This document shows, in pieces, positions 30,118 to 38,535 of a stretch of DNA of 56,159 nucleotides. The notes beneath the pieces are model-generated. The model worked only from the letters and a program-made list of their open reading frames with translations. It had not been told where the DNA came from and did not search any database. The DNA comes from Vavraia culicis subsp. floridensis (lineage: Eukaryota; Microsporidia; Pleistophoridae), in the NCBI RefSeq assembly GCF_000192795.1, contig NW_007360644.1, positions 1 to 56,159 on the forward strand. The letters run 5' to 3'. A program made the position numbers and the translations under genes. Each line of letters starts with the position of its first letter. Position 1 is the stretch's first letter.

Positions 30118-31323
30118 TTACTTAATCTCCTTAATACTCACCTCAAACCGCTCCTGCACCTCATTCAAAACCACAATGTCCTCCTCATTGCATATAAAAC
30201 TGACAGCCGTACCTCGCGTCTCAAACCGACCGGCACGGCCAACCCTATGCAAGTAGGTCTGTGCATCCTCTGCCATATCATAGTTCACCACCAGGTTAAT
30301 CTCTGCTATATCAATGCCACGTGCCATAAGATTGGTGGTCACCAAAAATCTGTAGTCAAGGTTCTTAAACGACATAAACCGCTGCATCCGCTCGTTCGTA
30401 TCGTAATCGCTCGTTATGGACACGGCGGGCAGCCCCTTCGTCTTCAAGTGCTCGGCGAGCACCTCAACACGCCTCTTATCCCTGCAGAAGATCACGCACT
30501 GGCTGATGTCACGTATACCATCGATCAAGCCTATCAGCTTATCGCGTTTGCTGTCCTCAGCCACGTTCACGTACCCCTGCTCAAGGCCGTGCAGCGTCAA
30601 CTTACGCTCCTCATCCACCTGCAGCACGAAAGGATTGCGCACCATCAGCAGGCACGTGTTCCTCATCTCATCGGAGAGCGTGGCCGTGAAAAGCATCGTC
30701 TGCTTGCCAACCGGTGTCTTGTAAATGATGCGCTGCACTGTCCACCGTGAAGAGAGCGATGACAGGATGCTGTCCACCTCATCGATGATAAGTATGCGCA
30801 GCTGCGACACGTCCAAGGCACCACGCACAATCAAATCAAACAGCCTGCCGGGCGTGCCCACCACCACATCAACCCTGCCCTTCAATTTTTCGATGTCTCC
30901 GTTCACATCCACACCGCCAAACACCATCTCAACGTTCAGGTCCGTGTAGCACATGAACCGCTTGAACTCGTTGGCAATCTGCACCACCATCTCCTTCGTG
31001 TTTGCTATTGCCACCACCTGAACACGTGCACACGTATCGTGCACCTCGCCCTCCTCCCTGCTGATGCGCTGCAGAGCGCTCAGCACGAACACAACGGTCT
31101 TGCCCGTTCCACTCTTAGCCTGGCACAGTATGTCTGCGCCCAGCACAGCCTTCGGTATTACCTGCTGCTGAACAGCAGAGGGATGTTCAAGGTTCGCGTC
31201 ACGTATTGCTTTGATCAGCTCGTCCTTGAGCAGCAGCTCCGGGAATGAGGATATCACATCCGTATTTTTCGTTTTCTCCGTTTGCACAGTCTCAGCGTAA
31301 TCGATCAGCTCCTCGTCAGACAT
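30118..31323 (-). CDS. SUB2: DEAD-box RNA helicase Sub2/UAP56
   Basis: A 401-residue DEAD-box ATPase of the Sub2/UAP56/DDX39 subfamily. Evidence includes SSFPELLLKDELIKAI, EHPSAVQQQVIPKAVLGADILCQAKSGTGKT (motif I at 69-76), TPGR, DEVD (motif II at 181-184), TAT (213-215), TLHGLEQ, ARGIDI and HRVGRAGR (359-366). It ends in ERFEVSIKEIK, as in Sub2 (RFxVNIxELP). It drives spliceosome assembly and loads export factors on mRNA. Motif II reads DEVD instead of the subfamily's DECD, and motif Ia reads ANTKEM instead of CHTREL, so it is somewhat divergent. GACCCCTTAGAAA directly precedes the ATG. Confidence 0.93.
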   Translation of the reverse strand: MSDEELIDYAETVQTEKTKNTDVISSFPELLLKDELIKAIRDANLEHPSAVQQQVIPKAVLGADILCQAKSGTGKTVVFVLSALQRISREEGEVHDTCARVQVVAIANTKEMVVQIANEFKRFMCYTDLNVEMVFGGVDVNGDIEKLKGRVDVVVGTPGRLFDLIVRGALDVSQLRILIIDEVDSILSSLSSRWTVQRIIYKTPVGKQTMLFTATLSDEMRNTCLLMVRNPFVLQVDEERKLTLHGLEQGYVNVAEDSKRDKLIGLIDGIRDISQCVIFCRDKRRVEVLAEHLKTKGLPAVSITSDYDTNERMQRFMSFKNLDYRFLVTTNLMARGIDIAEINLVVNYDMAEDAQTYLHRVGRAGRFETRGTAVSFICNEEDIVVLNEVQERFEVSIKEIK

Positions 31324-31758
31324 TTTCTAAGGGGTCAACAAAATACGAAATAAAAAGTAAATATTTGTGCAAGGGGGATGGGCTGGAGAAAAGTACACGA
31401 ACAGCTAGAAGAGCGCGATAAACAACGTATAGTACCACGCGCCTCACCAGCACGCAAGGTCACGCCCAATACCCATCACAGCAATAAAACACTTTAATAG
31501 CATGGCTATTCCTAGCTATGCACGTAGTTCACAATAAAACTTTAATTTACGCACGAAGTTAAAACTAAATTAACGCATTGCACAGCATTAAAAGCACTTC
31601 CCAATTTTAGGGTGGTACTCCACGGCATCTCTGTGAAATGCAGGAACGTAACGAAGTATTTTAATCCCACGTATTACAACGATGTGATAGCACAGTACGA
31701 TTGTGGCACGGTATTAACGGGTGATGATTCAGGGTTATCTACGCAACTGATCAGCACA
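31324..31758. other. intergenic SUB2-RPB1
   Basis: 435 bp between two minus-strand genes. It holds the SUB2 start element (GGGGTC on the plus strand at 31331-31336). No gene seen. Confidence 0.5.
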
Positions 31759-34700
31759 TCATACCTGCTCATCTCCATCCCCTTTTTTCTTGTCATCCTC
31801 ATCACGCCTTTTAGGACTGGCAGGCCCATACAACGGTGACACCCCTCCAGGAACATACCGCGTACTCGTAGGCGAATAGTACCGCACACTTGTAGGTGAG
31901 TACGAAGGATTGGCCCTCGAATAGTACTGCGGACTGCCAGCAGTGTACCCTGGATTGTACCGTGGACTGTCGGGCGAATACGTTGGGCTGGTTGGACTGT
32001 ACCTCGAACTGCCGAGCGCATACTTCGCATTCATAGGCACGTACTTAGGACTGGTGGGCATGTAAGACGGTGATTTAGGGGAATACACCGGACTGGTCAC
32101 GCGGCTGTATGTGGGACTGACCGGTGTGTACCTGGGCGTGTACCTGCTGGGGCTCAGCACGCCATCAGTACCGGTACCACTCTCGGGCGACCATAGCACG
32201 CCTTTATGCGCTGTGCTCACCGTGTGTTCAAACTCAAACGCCTTATCGCCCAGTGCATGCACATCAAGCAGCAGTTCCACGTTGCCCGTGCCCAGCGCAG
32301 CAATCTGCCCGCTCATCACGCTCTCACTTATCGTTCGCATGTTCGTATGCTCGGAGCCGGCAGCAGCATTCAAAAGGATCTCAACCGTTTCTTCAAACGT
32401 GCAGCGCATCAAGCAGCTGCTACCCTTCTTGTTAAAGCCGTGCCGAGTAATTCCCAGCAGCACGCCCGTGCTCGTCATTATGTCGCCGAGCAGCATTAAA
32501 TGTCTCTGATTCACGTAACTGCCATCACTCTCAATCACCTTCTTAATTTCCTTTATCAGCACGTTACGAGCAGCCTCTATTCCCAGCACAGCGCATACCT
32601 CCATCAGATCGTTGCTGTAGCTGTCGGTGATGTACTCGTTGTGCAGTATTTCTATCAAATTGGTACCGCTTGTCTGCAACTTCCACTTTTTATTGTTATT
32701 TGCATCGGCAGTACTGCCCGTTCCACCATCCGTGCCCGCCTCATTCCCATCCGTGCCCTCCTCCTCAAGCAAATACACCCTACTGATCCCCTTAACACCA
32801 CCTATCCGCACACCAACCACCCAATCCATAACCTTCCTAACCCTGCTATCATCACACTCCCCAACCATCCTCATCCGCATCACATAATCTGCCGCATTCT
32901 CATCGGTCATAACCACCTCAACATCAACACGCTCCTTGACCATCATTCGCAGCATCTCAAGCGTTACTCCAAGCTTAACCATCCTGTTCCTGCTCAGCTT
33001 TACGCGCAGCACCCACGGACTAAGATTGCACACCCGCTCCTCATCCGGAAACAGATAATGTGCACGCACGAACTCCTTGTCCTCCTCTATCAGCGTGTCC
33101 GTCACGTTAGGATCGTACACCACGGAGATGCTCTCTATCACGTGCTTGAACTCCTTGTACTCGATCGTGTTCTTCACCAGGTTGGCGTTCTTCAGATCGT
33201 TGTACTCGTTCTTGAGGGTGAGCAGCATGCTCGGCGTTTTTATGTTCTTTGCCACGTTGATCAGCTCTTTAAGACGGGGCACGCCCATCGTTATGGTGCT
33301 TGCTATGCCTGCATAGTGAAAGGTGTTGAGTGTCATCTGCGTGGCAGGCTCTCCTATGCTCTGACTCGCCAGCGTTCCCACCATCTCACCCGTGCACACC
33401 AATGCCCGGTAATACTTCTCACGTATTACGCTGCTCATCCTGATGAGTGTTCGCAGGTCAAGGCACCGCAATTTATCGCTCTTCAACTGCAAGTAGAAAT
33501 TGAACACCCTGTTGGACGAGAACGTGAGCAATTCTCTCAGTACGCTCTCCTTGTCACGTGGTAAGGGCTGCGGTGTTGCGCTTGGCAGGGAGGAGGTGGG
33601 GGACGCGGCATAGGATGCATTGCTTGGCAGAGAAGATGCCGCGTTTGGTAAGGTGTGCGATGCCGTGGTGGAAGAAACGCTCGTGGCACCGATGTAATCG
33701 CTGATACGATGCTCCTCTTCACCTCCACCTCCATTGCACACCCCACCACCGCACACTCCCTCGTAAATACGCTCAAAATTGAACGGCAAGTAAAAATCAC
33801 GCCCGCATATCTCAACACGCTCAACCCTGCTCCCATCAAACCCGTCATCACCGTACAGAAAACAAATTACATCCCTTTCGCTCCTCACACTGCCATCGAA
33901 CGCAATTTGGCAGTTCTCCATGCTCTTTATCAGCCTTCGCTGGATGTACCCTGTCTCTGCGGTCTTAACCGCGGTATCGATCAGCCCTTCACGGCCCCCC
34001 ATCGCATGAAAGAAGAATTCGTGCGCACGCAGACCGCCAAGGTACGAATTTTCCACGAATCCACGGCTCTGTGCACGGTCATCATCCCTGTGGAAATGTG
34101 GCAGCGTGCGCTGATTGCTGAATGCAATGCGGTGACCCTCCACGTTCTGCTGTCCCACGCACGCGGTCATCTGCGAAATGTTAATGAGCGAGCCTTTGCT
34201 GCCCGCCATCACCATCATGCGCACGTTGTTCGCCGTGCCCAGGCCATCGTTCGCACTGCTGCCGCTCACATCACGTGCCTTGTTGAGTGCCTGACCGATT
34301 CTGCTCTCGAACGTTTCGCGCAGGTTCATGCCGGGCATGCGCCGCAGCCTGCCGTTGCGCGCATCATCGATCAGCATGTTCACCTCGTTCTTGCTTGCCT
34401 GTATGCCCGCCGTCACGTCGCGTAGCGTGCGCTCGTCCGCAATTGTATCGCCCACACCCATCGTAAAGCCGCTCTGCAGCAGAAAGCCGTTCACCACGCG
34501 CTGCAGACCGTCGAAGAAGCGCACGATGTTTTTGTTCTCGAGCGCAAGTACGTGCACAAGGCTGCCCTGGCTCGTTCCCACCACCTTCTTGTCGATGCAT
34601 CCCTTGATGAGTATGCCGTTCTTTATGAGAACGCTGTCCCGTTTGTAGTTTATGCGTGGCAGCGTGCAGGAGAACATTTGTTTGCCCGTGAACAATCGCC

Positions 34701-36525
34701 TTGGTCGCAGCACAGCCGGTCTGATCGTGGAAGCGTACGGGCCCTTGATCGTATTGCTGGCATCGATTGTGGTACTCATCCTATCCGCACGGTCAGTACC
34801 GGTATGATCCACCTCGTTTGCCATTCCTGTTCCGTTCATCATTTCTTCTATCGTTCTTGTCCTATCACCGATCTCACCGCTCAGCACATTCCTACCGATC
34901 TCACCGCTACCGCCCACGTAACCGTCACCCATCCTGTCGTAGCAACTGTCCACCATCACCTTGTACAACAGGTGCTGCCCCTCATACCACTCCACAAACA
35001 CCCCATCATCGGTCATCTTCCTCACCCCAACCAGGCTGTCCTGCACGATGCCCATCACCGGCTTGTTACCCTGGCACGACAGCACATTCTTATCGACCCC
35101 GCAGATATTTTCGAGCTCAGCACGCGTGTTGTAGCTCTGCGGCATGTGCAGATTCATCTCATCGCCATCAAAATCGGCATTGTACGGCGACGTAACACTC
35201 AGATTGAGACGGAAAGTCTTTCCCTTCATGATACGCACTCGATGAGCCATCATGCTCATCTTGTGCAGCGAGGGCTGCCTGTTGAACAGCACCACATCGC
35301 CGTTCATCATGTGCCGCTCCACCACGCACCCCTCGGTCAGCAGGATGCTGTTGCGGTTGAAACGCAGATCGATGCGCTGGCCGTCCTCGCGCGTAACAAA
35401 ATTGGCACCGGGCCATTTGTTCGGCCCGTTCCGCACAAGCACTTCGAGACGCGCCTTGTTGAACGACATGACCTGCTCAGGGAACGTGTGCACCTTGGCA
35501 ATAGACTCGGGCACACCCACCTCGCACAGCGAGATGTTGCTGTCGGGTGATATCACGCTACGCGCACTGAAATCAACGCGCTTGCCCATCAGATTGCCTC
35601 TCACACGGCCCTCCTTGCCCTTGAGACGCGCACTCAGGCTCTTCAGCGGCCGACCGCTCTTTTGCAGGCTCTGCGGCAGGCCTGGTATATTGTTGTCCAT
35701 GAGCGTTGCTACGTGGTACTGCAGAAGACTCTCATAGTCACGGATGATGTGCCCCGGCGCACCCTCCCGCTCGTACTTCGCCAGATTCGCATTTGCCTTC
35801 ACAATGTCTGCCAGCTTGTGTGTGAGATCGTCCTCGCCACGCAACATGCCCTCGAGCACAACGCTCGGGCGCACTGCCGGCGGCGGCACGTTGAGCACAC
35901 TGATGATCATCCATTCCGGACGAGCATACTTCTCGTCAAAGCCGAGTACCTCGCACTCCTCCGCACTGATGCGCTTGAAAACGGTGTGCACCCGCTCACC
36001 GTTCAGAATAACCTTGCCCTCCGTGTTGTCCTCGCCCTTGATAAACGCGATCAGCGACAGACCGTCCCGCTTTATGAGCGGCTGCTTTGATTGACAGTGC
36101 ATACACTGTGTCTTGCCCTTGCACAGACCCCAGAAGTAGCTCAGGCCCTGCCTAAGCACGGCATCCTTGTGCTCCTTGTACACATCGTACGCCTTGATAC
36201 GGCTGCAATAGAAACACACGGTCTCAAGCAGTTTCTTAATTTTGTTCATGTATCCCACGTGAAACACCGGCCGCGTAAGCTCAATGTGCCCGAAATGACC
36301 TACGCATGTCAGGTTGCTCTGTGCACACGTGGCACACAGGTACTGCCGCTCTGTCGTGCCCAGCCTGAGATCGATAAGACCGCCTTCTTTCGGTGCCTGG
36401 TTCGAAAGCGTCTCGGGATGGTCGATGCGCACGACCGAAGATGCGCGCAGCTCCTGCGGAGAGAAAAGACCGAACTGAATGCTTTTTATGCGTTTCTTTT
36501 GCAGTTGCATTTTTATGGGTGGCAT
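31759..36525 (-). CDS. RPB1: RNA polymerase II largest subunit Rpb1
   Basis: About 1588 residues. The N terminus is SIQFGLFSPQELRASSV, then the clamp zinc site CATCAQSNLTCVGHFGHIEL. The active-site loop NADFDGDEMNLHMPQS carries the three Mg-binding Asp. Bridge/trigger-region sequences are present: FHFAGI-type LNTFHYAGIAS and GEPATQMT. The C-terminal domain carries roughly fourteen heptad-like units (YSPTSPS type), many degenerate (KYVPMNA, KYALGSS), then a basic/acidic tail. A variable insertion of about 80 residues precedes RRLFTGKQMFS. A second, Ser/Ala/Pro-rich insertion precedes the conserved RELLTFSSNRVFNFY segment. Two starts are possible: ATG at 36525, which I use, or ATG at 36510, which has CCACCCATAAAA before it. 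A longer frame to 36594 has no family match. Confidence 0.97.
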   Translation of the reverse strand: MPPIKMQLQKKRIKSIQFGLFSPQELRASSVVRIDHPETLSNQAPKEGGLIDLRLGTTERQYLCATCAQSNLTCVGHFGHIELTRPVFHVGYMNKIKKLLETVCFYCSRIKAYDVYKEHKDAVLRQGLSYFWGLCKGKTQCMHCQSKQPLIKRDGLSLIAFIKGEDNTEGKVILNGERVHTVFKRISAEECEVLGFDEKYARPEWMIISVLNVPPPAVRPSVVLEGMLRGEDDLTHKLADIVKANANLAKYEREGAPGHIIRDYESLLQYHVATLMDNNIPGLPQSLQKSGRPLKSLSARLKGKEGRVRGNLMGKRVDFSARSVISPDSNISLCEVGVPESIAKVHTFPEQVMSFNKARLEVLVRNGPNKWPGANFVTREDGQRIDLRFNRNSILLTEGCVVERHMMNGDVVLFNRQPSLHKMSMMAHRVRIMKGKTFRLNLSVTSPYNADFDGDEMNLHMPQSYNTRAELENICGVDKNVLSCQGNKPVMGIVQDSLVGVRKMTDDGVFVEWYEGQHLLYKVMVDSCYDRMGDGYVGGSGEIGRNVLSGEIGDRTRTIEEMMNGTGMANEVDHTGTDRADRMSTTIDASNTIKGPYASTIRPAVLRPRRLFTGKQMFSCTLPRINYKRDSVLIKNGILIKGCIDKKVVGTSQGSLVHVLALENKNIVRFFDGLQRVVNGFLLQSGFTMGVGDTIADERTLRDVTAGIQASKNEVNMLIDDARNGRLRRMPGMNLRETFESRIGQALNKARDVSGSSANDGLGTANNVRMMVMAGSKGSLINISQMTACVGQQNVEGHRIAFSNQRTLPHFHRDDDRAQSRGFVENSYLGGLRAHEFFFHAMGGREGLIDTAVKTAETGYIQRRLIKSMENCQIAFDGSVRSERDVICFLYGDDGFDGSRVERVEICGRDFYLPFNFERIYEGVCGGGVCNGGGGEEEHRISDYIGATSVSSTTASHTLPNAASSLPSNASYAASPTSSLPSATPQPLPRDKESVLRELLTFSSNRVFNFYLQLKSDKLRCLDLRTLIRMSSVIREKYYRALVCTGEMVGTLASQSIGEPATQMTLNTFHYAGIASTITMGVPRLKELINVAKNIKTPSMLLTLKNEYNDLKNANLVKNTIEYKEFKHVIESISVVYDPNVTDTLIEEDKEFVRAHYLFPDEERVCNLSPWVLRVKLSRNRMVKLGVTLEMLRMMVKERVDVEVVMTDENAADYVMRMRMVGECDDSRVRKVMDWVVGVRIGGVKGISRVYLLEEEGTDGNEAGTDGGTGSTADANNNKKWKLQTSGTNLIEILHNEYITDSYSNDLMEVCAVLGIEAARNVLIKEIKKVIESDGSYVNQRHLMLLGDIMTSTGVLLGITRHGFNKKGSSCLMRCTFEETVEILLNAAAGSEHTNMRTISESVMSGQIAALGTGNVELLLDVHALGDKAFEFEHTVSTAHKGVLWSPESGTGTDGVLSPSRYTPRYTPVSPTYSRVTSPVYSPKSPSYMPTSPKYVPMNAKYALGSSRYSPTSPTYSPDSPRYNPGYTAGSPQYYSRANPSYSPTSVRYYSPTSTRYVPGGVSPLYGPASPKRRDEDDKKKGDGDEQV

Positions 36526-36886
36526 AAATTCATTTTTTTTATTTTTTGTTTTGAAACACGCTGTAACACGATGGCATCCGCAGATGGCAGGCATCGGTGA
36601 GGAGCGCCGTTAAGGGCCAGACACGGTTTGATATTACGATTTTTATCACCTGGCACGCATAAACGATCAAAAATTAATTTTTTAAACGGTGCTGTTGGGT
36701 GTTTTATTTGATTTTTGCGGAAGGGCAATAAAAGCAAACAATCACCAACTTACCACACCGGCAAGGCAATGCTCATCGCTGACTCGCATCAAGAACAACC
36801 TTGCGGCTGCAAGGCACCACGGCAACACAAAAATACGACTGGGATGCGCTTAACGTTTCCTAATCACATGCAATAAACCAAGCACT
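36526..36886. other. intergenic RPB1-eL36
   Basis: 361 bp, RPB1 promoter and eL36 3' flank. An AATAAA-like signal for eL36 lies near 36870. No gene seen. Confidence 0.5.
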
Positions 36887-37168
36887 TTATTGATGTATCT
36901 CAGCGGTCAGACTATCAATCTTCTTCTTCGCACACTTCAAGTTGCCCAGTCTTTTCCTTAAATACCTCTTTACCCTCTTATCCTGGCTCTTCTTGATCAT
37001 ATCCATGGCGCACAACTCGTAGGGAGCCCTTCCTACGATTTCCCTGACTATGTCTCGGGCGAAGAACGTCTTCTGTGATTTGGAGAAATCGAATTTCTTC
37101 GACTTGCGCGGGAACGGTGTTTTGACGGTCTTGTGGTGGAGCGAACGCGCTTTTTTGTTGAGGATCAT
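36887..37168 (-). CDS. RPL36: 60S ribosomal protein eL36
   Basis: A 93-residue protein with the eL36 core KTFFARDIVREIVGRAPYELCAMDMIKKSQDKRVKRYLRKRLGNLKCAKKK, matching VRDxIREVxGxAPYExRAMELLKxSKDKRALKxxKKRxGTHxRAKRK. The N terminus is basic and slightly shorter than in yeast (100 residues). It is a large-subunit structural protein. The ATG is preceded by TTTGACCCCCGG and an A/T block, the same start architecture as the other ribosomal genes. It is head-to-head with the unknown 142-residue gene about 0.8 kb away. Confidence 0.95.
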   Translation of the reverse strand: MILNKKARSLHHKTVKTPFPRKSKKFDFSKSQKTFFARDIVREIVGRAPYELCAMDMIKKSQDKRVKRYLRKRLGNLKCAKKKIDSLTAEIHQ

Positions 37169-37170
37169 CC

Positions 37171-37186
37171 GGGGGTCAAATTTTTT
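37171..37186 (-). promoter_or_regulatory. A/T block plus C-run before eL36
   Basis: Minus-strand AAAAAATTT block (37178-37186) followed by CCCCC (37171-37175), ending 2 nt before the ATG. Confidence 0.7.
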
Positions 37187-37959
37187 AGAATATTTTTTGG
37201 ATCAGGGGCTTGTCCATTTCCTCACACAGCTGCACATGGACGAACACACTTTGCGCTGCGATCACGACGGGCTGTCAAACACGGCCAAATAAGTGTAGTG
37301 GCAGACCTGATGTAAATTTGGTTGCTACCACTTCGCGAATGGTGAGCCCATGCCAATGTAAAGCTCGTCCGTCTTAATGAAGGGTGCCACAGGCACATTC
37401 ACCCGATCCGCACCACCACGTACAAAAATTCCCTACAAACGGTATTAAAAGACAGTGCACACCGTTTCGGTGTTGCCGGGCTCCTTCCAAGAAATGCGAG
37501 TTGCGCATGAAAAGGTGCACATCACATGCAGGGAACGCTGCGTTAAACATGCAGCCGCATGCCTGTGCCCTCATGCAGGCACAATGTTTTCGGTGAGTGC
37601 ATTTCCTGCCATAGACCGCATACAGCGGTGAATCGCCACACCGGTTAAACCGCGCTTCATACGCACATCTTAATGGTACGTTCTCCTTCATTGAACACGT
37701 GCTCACACGTTCACATGCCATCCTCTCCATGATATTCGGATAAACACGTCCAATCAATCAACACCATCCCAAATTTACGCTTCTTGGTTTGTAATCCCAA
37801 CTTTTACGCAATTCGTACCTCAAAGTGCAAATTACAGATTAATTTATCAGCACCGTGCAATTTTTCCTAAAACCGTAACTTTTTCTCCGCATTAATCACA
37901 TTGTAGGAAAAATCAGGCTCATTAATTTTCATTGGTTCCTATCAGAAGTGCCCTGTGCA
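37187..37959. other. divergent intergenic eL36 / unknown gene
   Basis: About 0.77 kb. A Cys-rich minus-strand frame (37374-37757) begins on a non-ATG codon and has no start signal; not called. Confidence 0.45.
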
Positions 37960-38388
37960 ATGTACAAATGCATTTTGTGCTTTATTACGGGGTTTCTTGC
38001 AAAAAAATGTAAAATTTTGGTGTTCGATGACCATCACGCTCTCTACAACGAGGACGAGAGGTACTTCATCACAAAATGCGGATATAGCGAAACACAACGG
38101 TGCAACCAGTTCATTTGCACGCTGCACTCCATTTTCAGCGGGCGCATGGTAGAATACGGGCAAAAGGACAATCTCTGCGAGAAGGTGTGCAAGATGTACG
38201 AAAAGAGCGGTAGCAATGCCTGTGCTGCGGAGCAAGGTGGGGACAGCGGACAGAAAGAATTTAAGGAGCTTGGGGATGTGTTTGTGGAGATACCCACAGA
38301 TTTTACGTTCCATGGCATGTCGTATCCGCAAATGAGAGGTGTTGTTGTTCTTTGCGAGTATGGCATGGGACGAATCGTAGTAAATTGA
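37960..38388 (+). CDS. hypothetical protein, 142 residues
   Basis: The start is the ATG at 37960, preceded by GCCCTGTGCA; the longer frame opens on GTG. The N terminus is hydrophobic with Cys (MYKCILCFITGFLAKKC). A soluble part follows (DDHHALYNEDERYFITKCGYSE) with six further Cys in the first 100 residues. The C terminus is EYGMGRIVVN, preceded by VFVEIPTDFTFHGMSYPQM. I do not recognise a family; a small trafficking-type protein (sedlin-like) was considered and not supported. It is the only plus-strand gene in the dense block and is convergent with LCB1, with 147 bp between the stops. The C-run at the ATG is the main reason to trust the gene beyond its length. Confidence 0.65.
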   Translation: MYKCILCFITGFLAKKCKILVFDDHHALYNEDERYFITKCGYSETQRCNQFICTLHSIFSGRMVEYGQKDNLCEKVCKMYEKSGSNACAAEQGGDSGQKEFKELGDVFVEIPTDFTFHGMSYPQMRGVVVLCEYGMGRIVVN

Positions 38389-38535
38389 AGTATTTTACCT
38401 TTGGCTGTGCCTGAGCAAAGATGTGCAAAAAGCACATTTGCAGTGCTGATCGGTTTTATTTACGAGGGTCATCGATGGACGGTCCACAGACTGTTCGGTC
38501 GAACCGAGCTGTCCTTCCTACTGCACATCGTTACC

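Noticed and set aside
29768..30125. Plus-strand frames across the minisatellite
   Set aside because: Low-complexity products of tandem repeats without a start signal.
37374..37757. Cys-rich minus-strand frame
   Set aside because: It begins on a non-ATG codon, has no start signal and no signal peptide.
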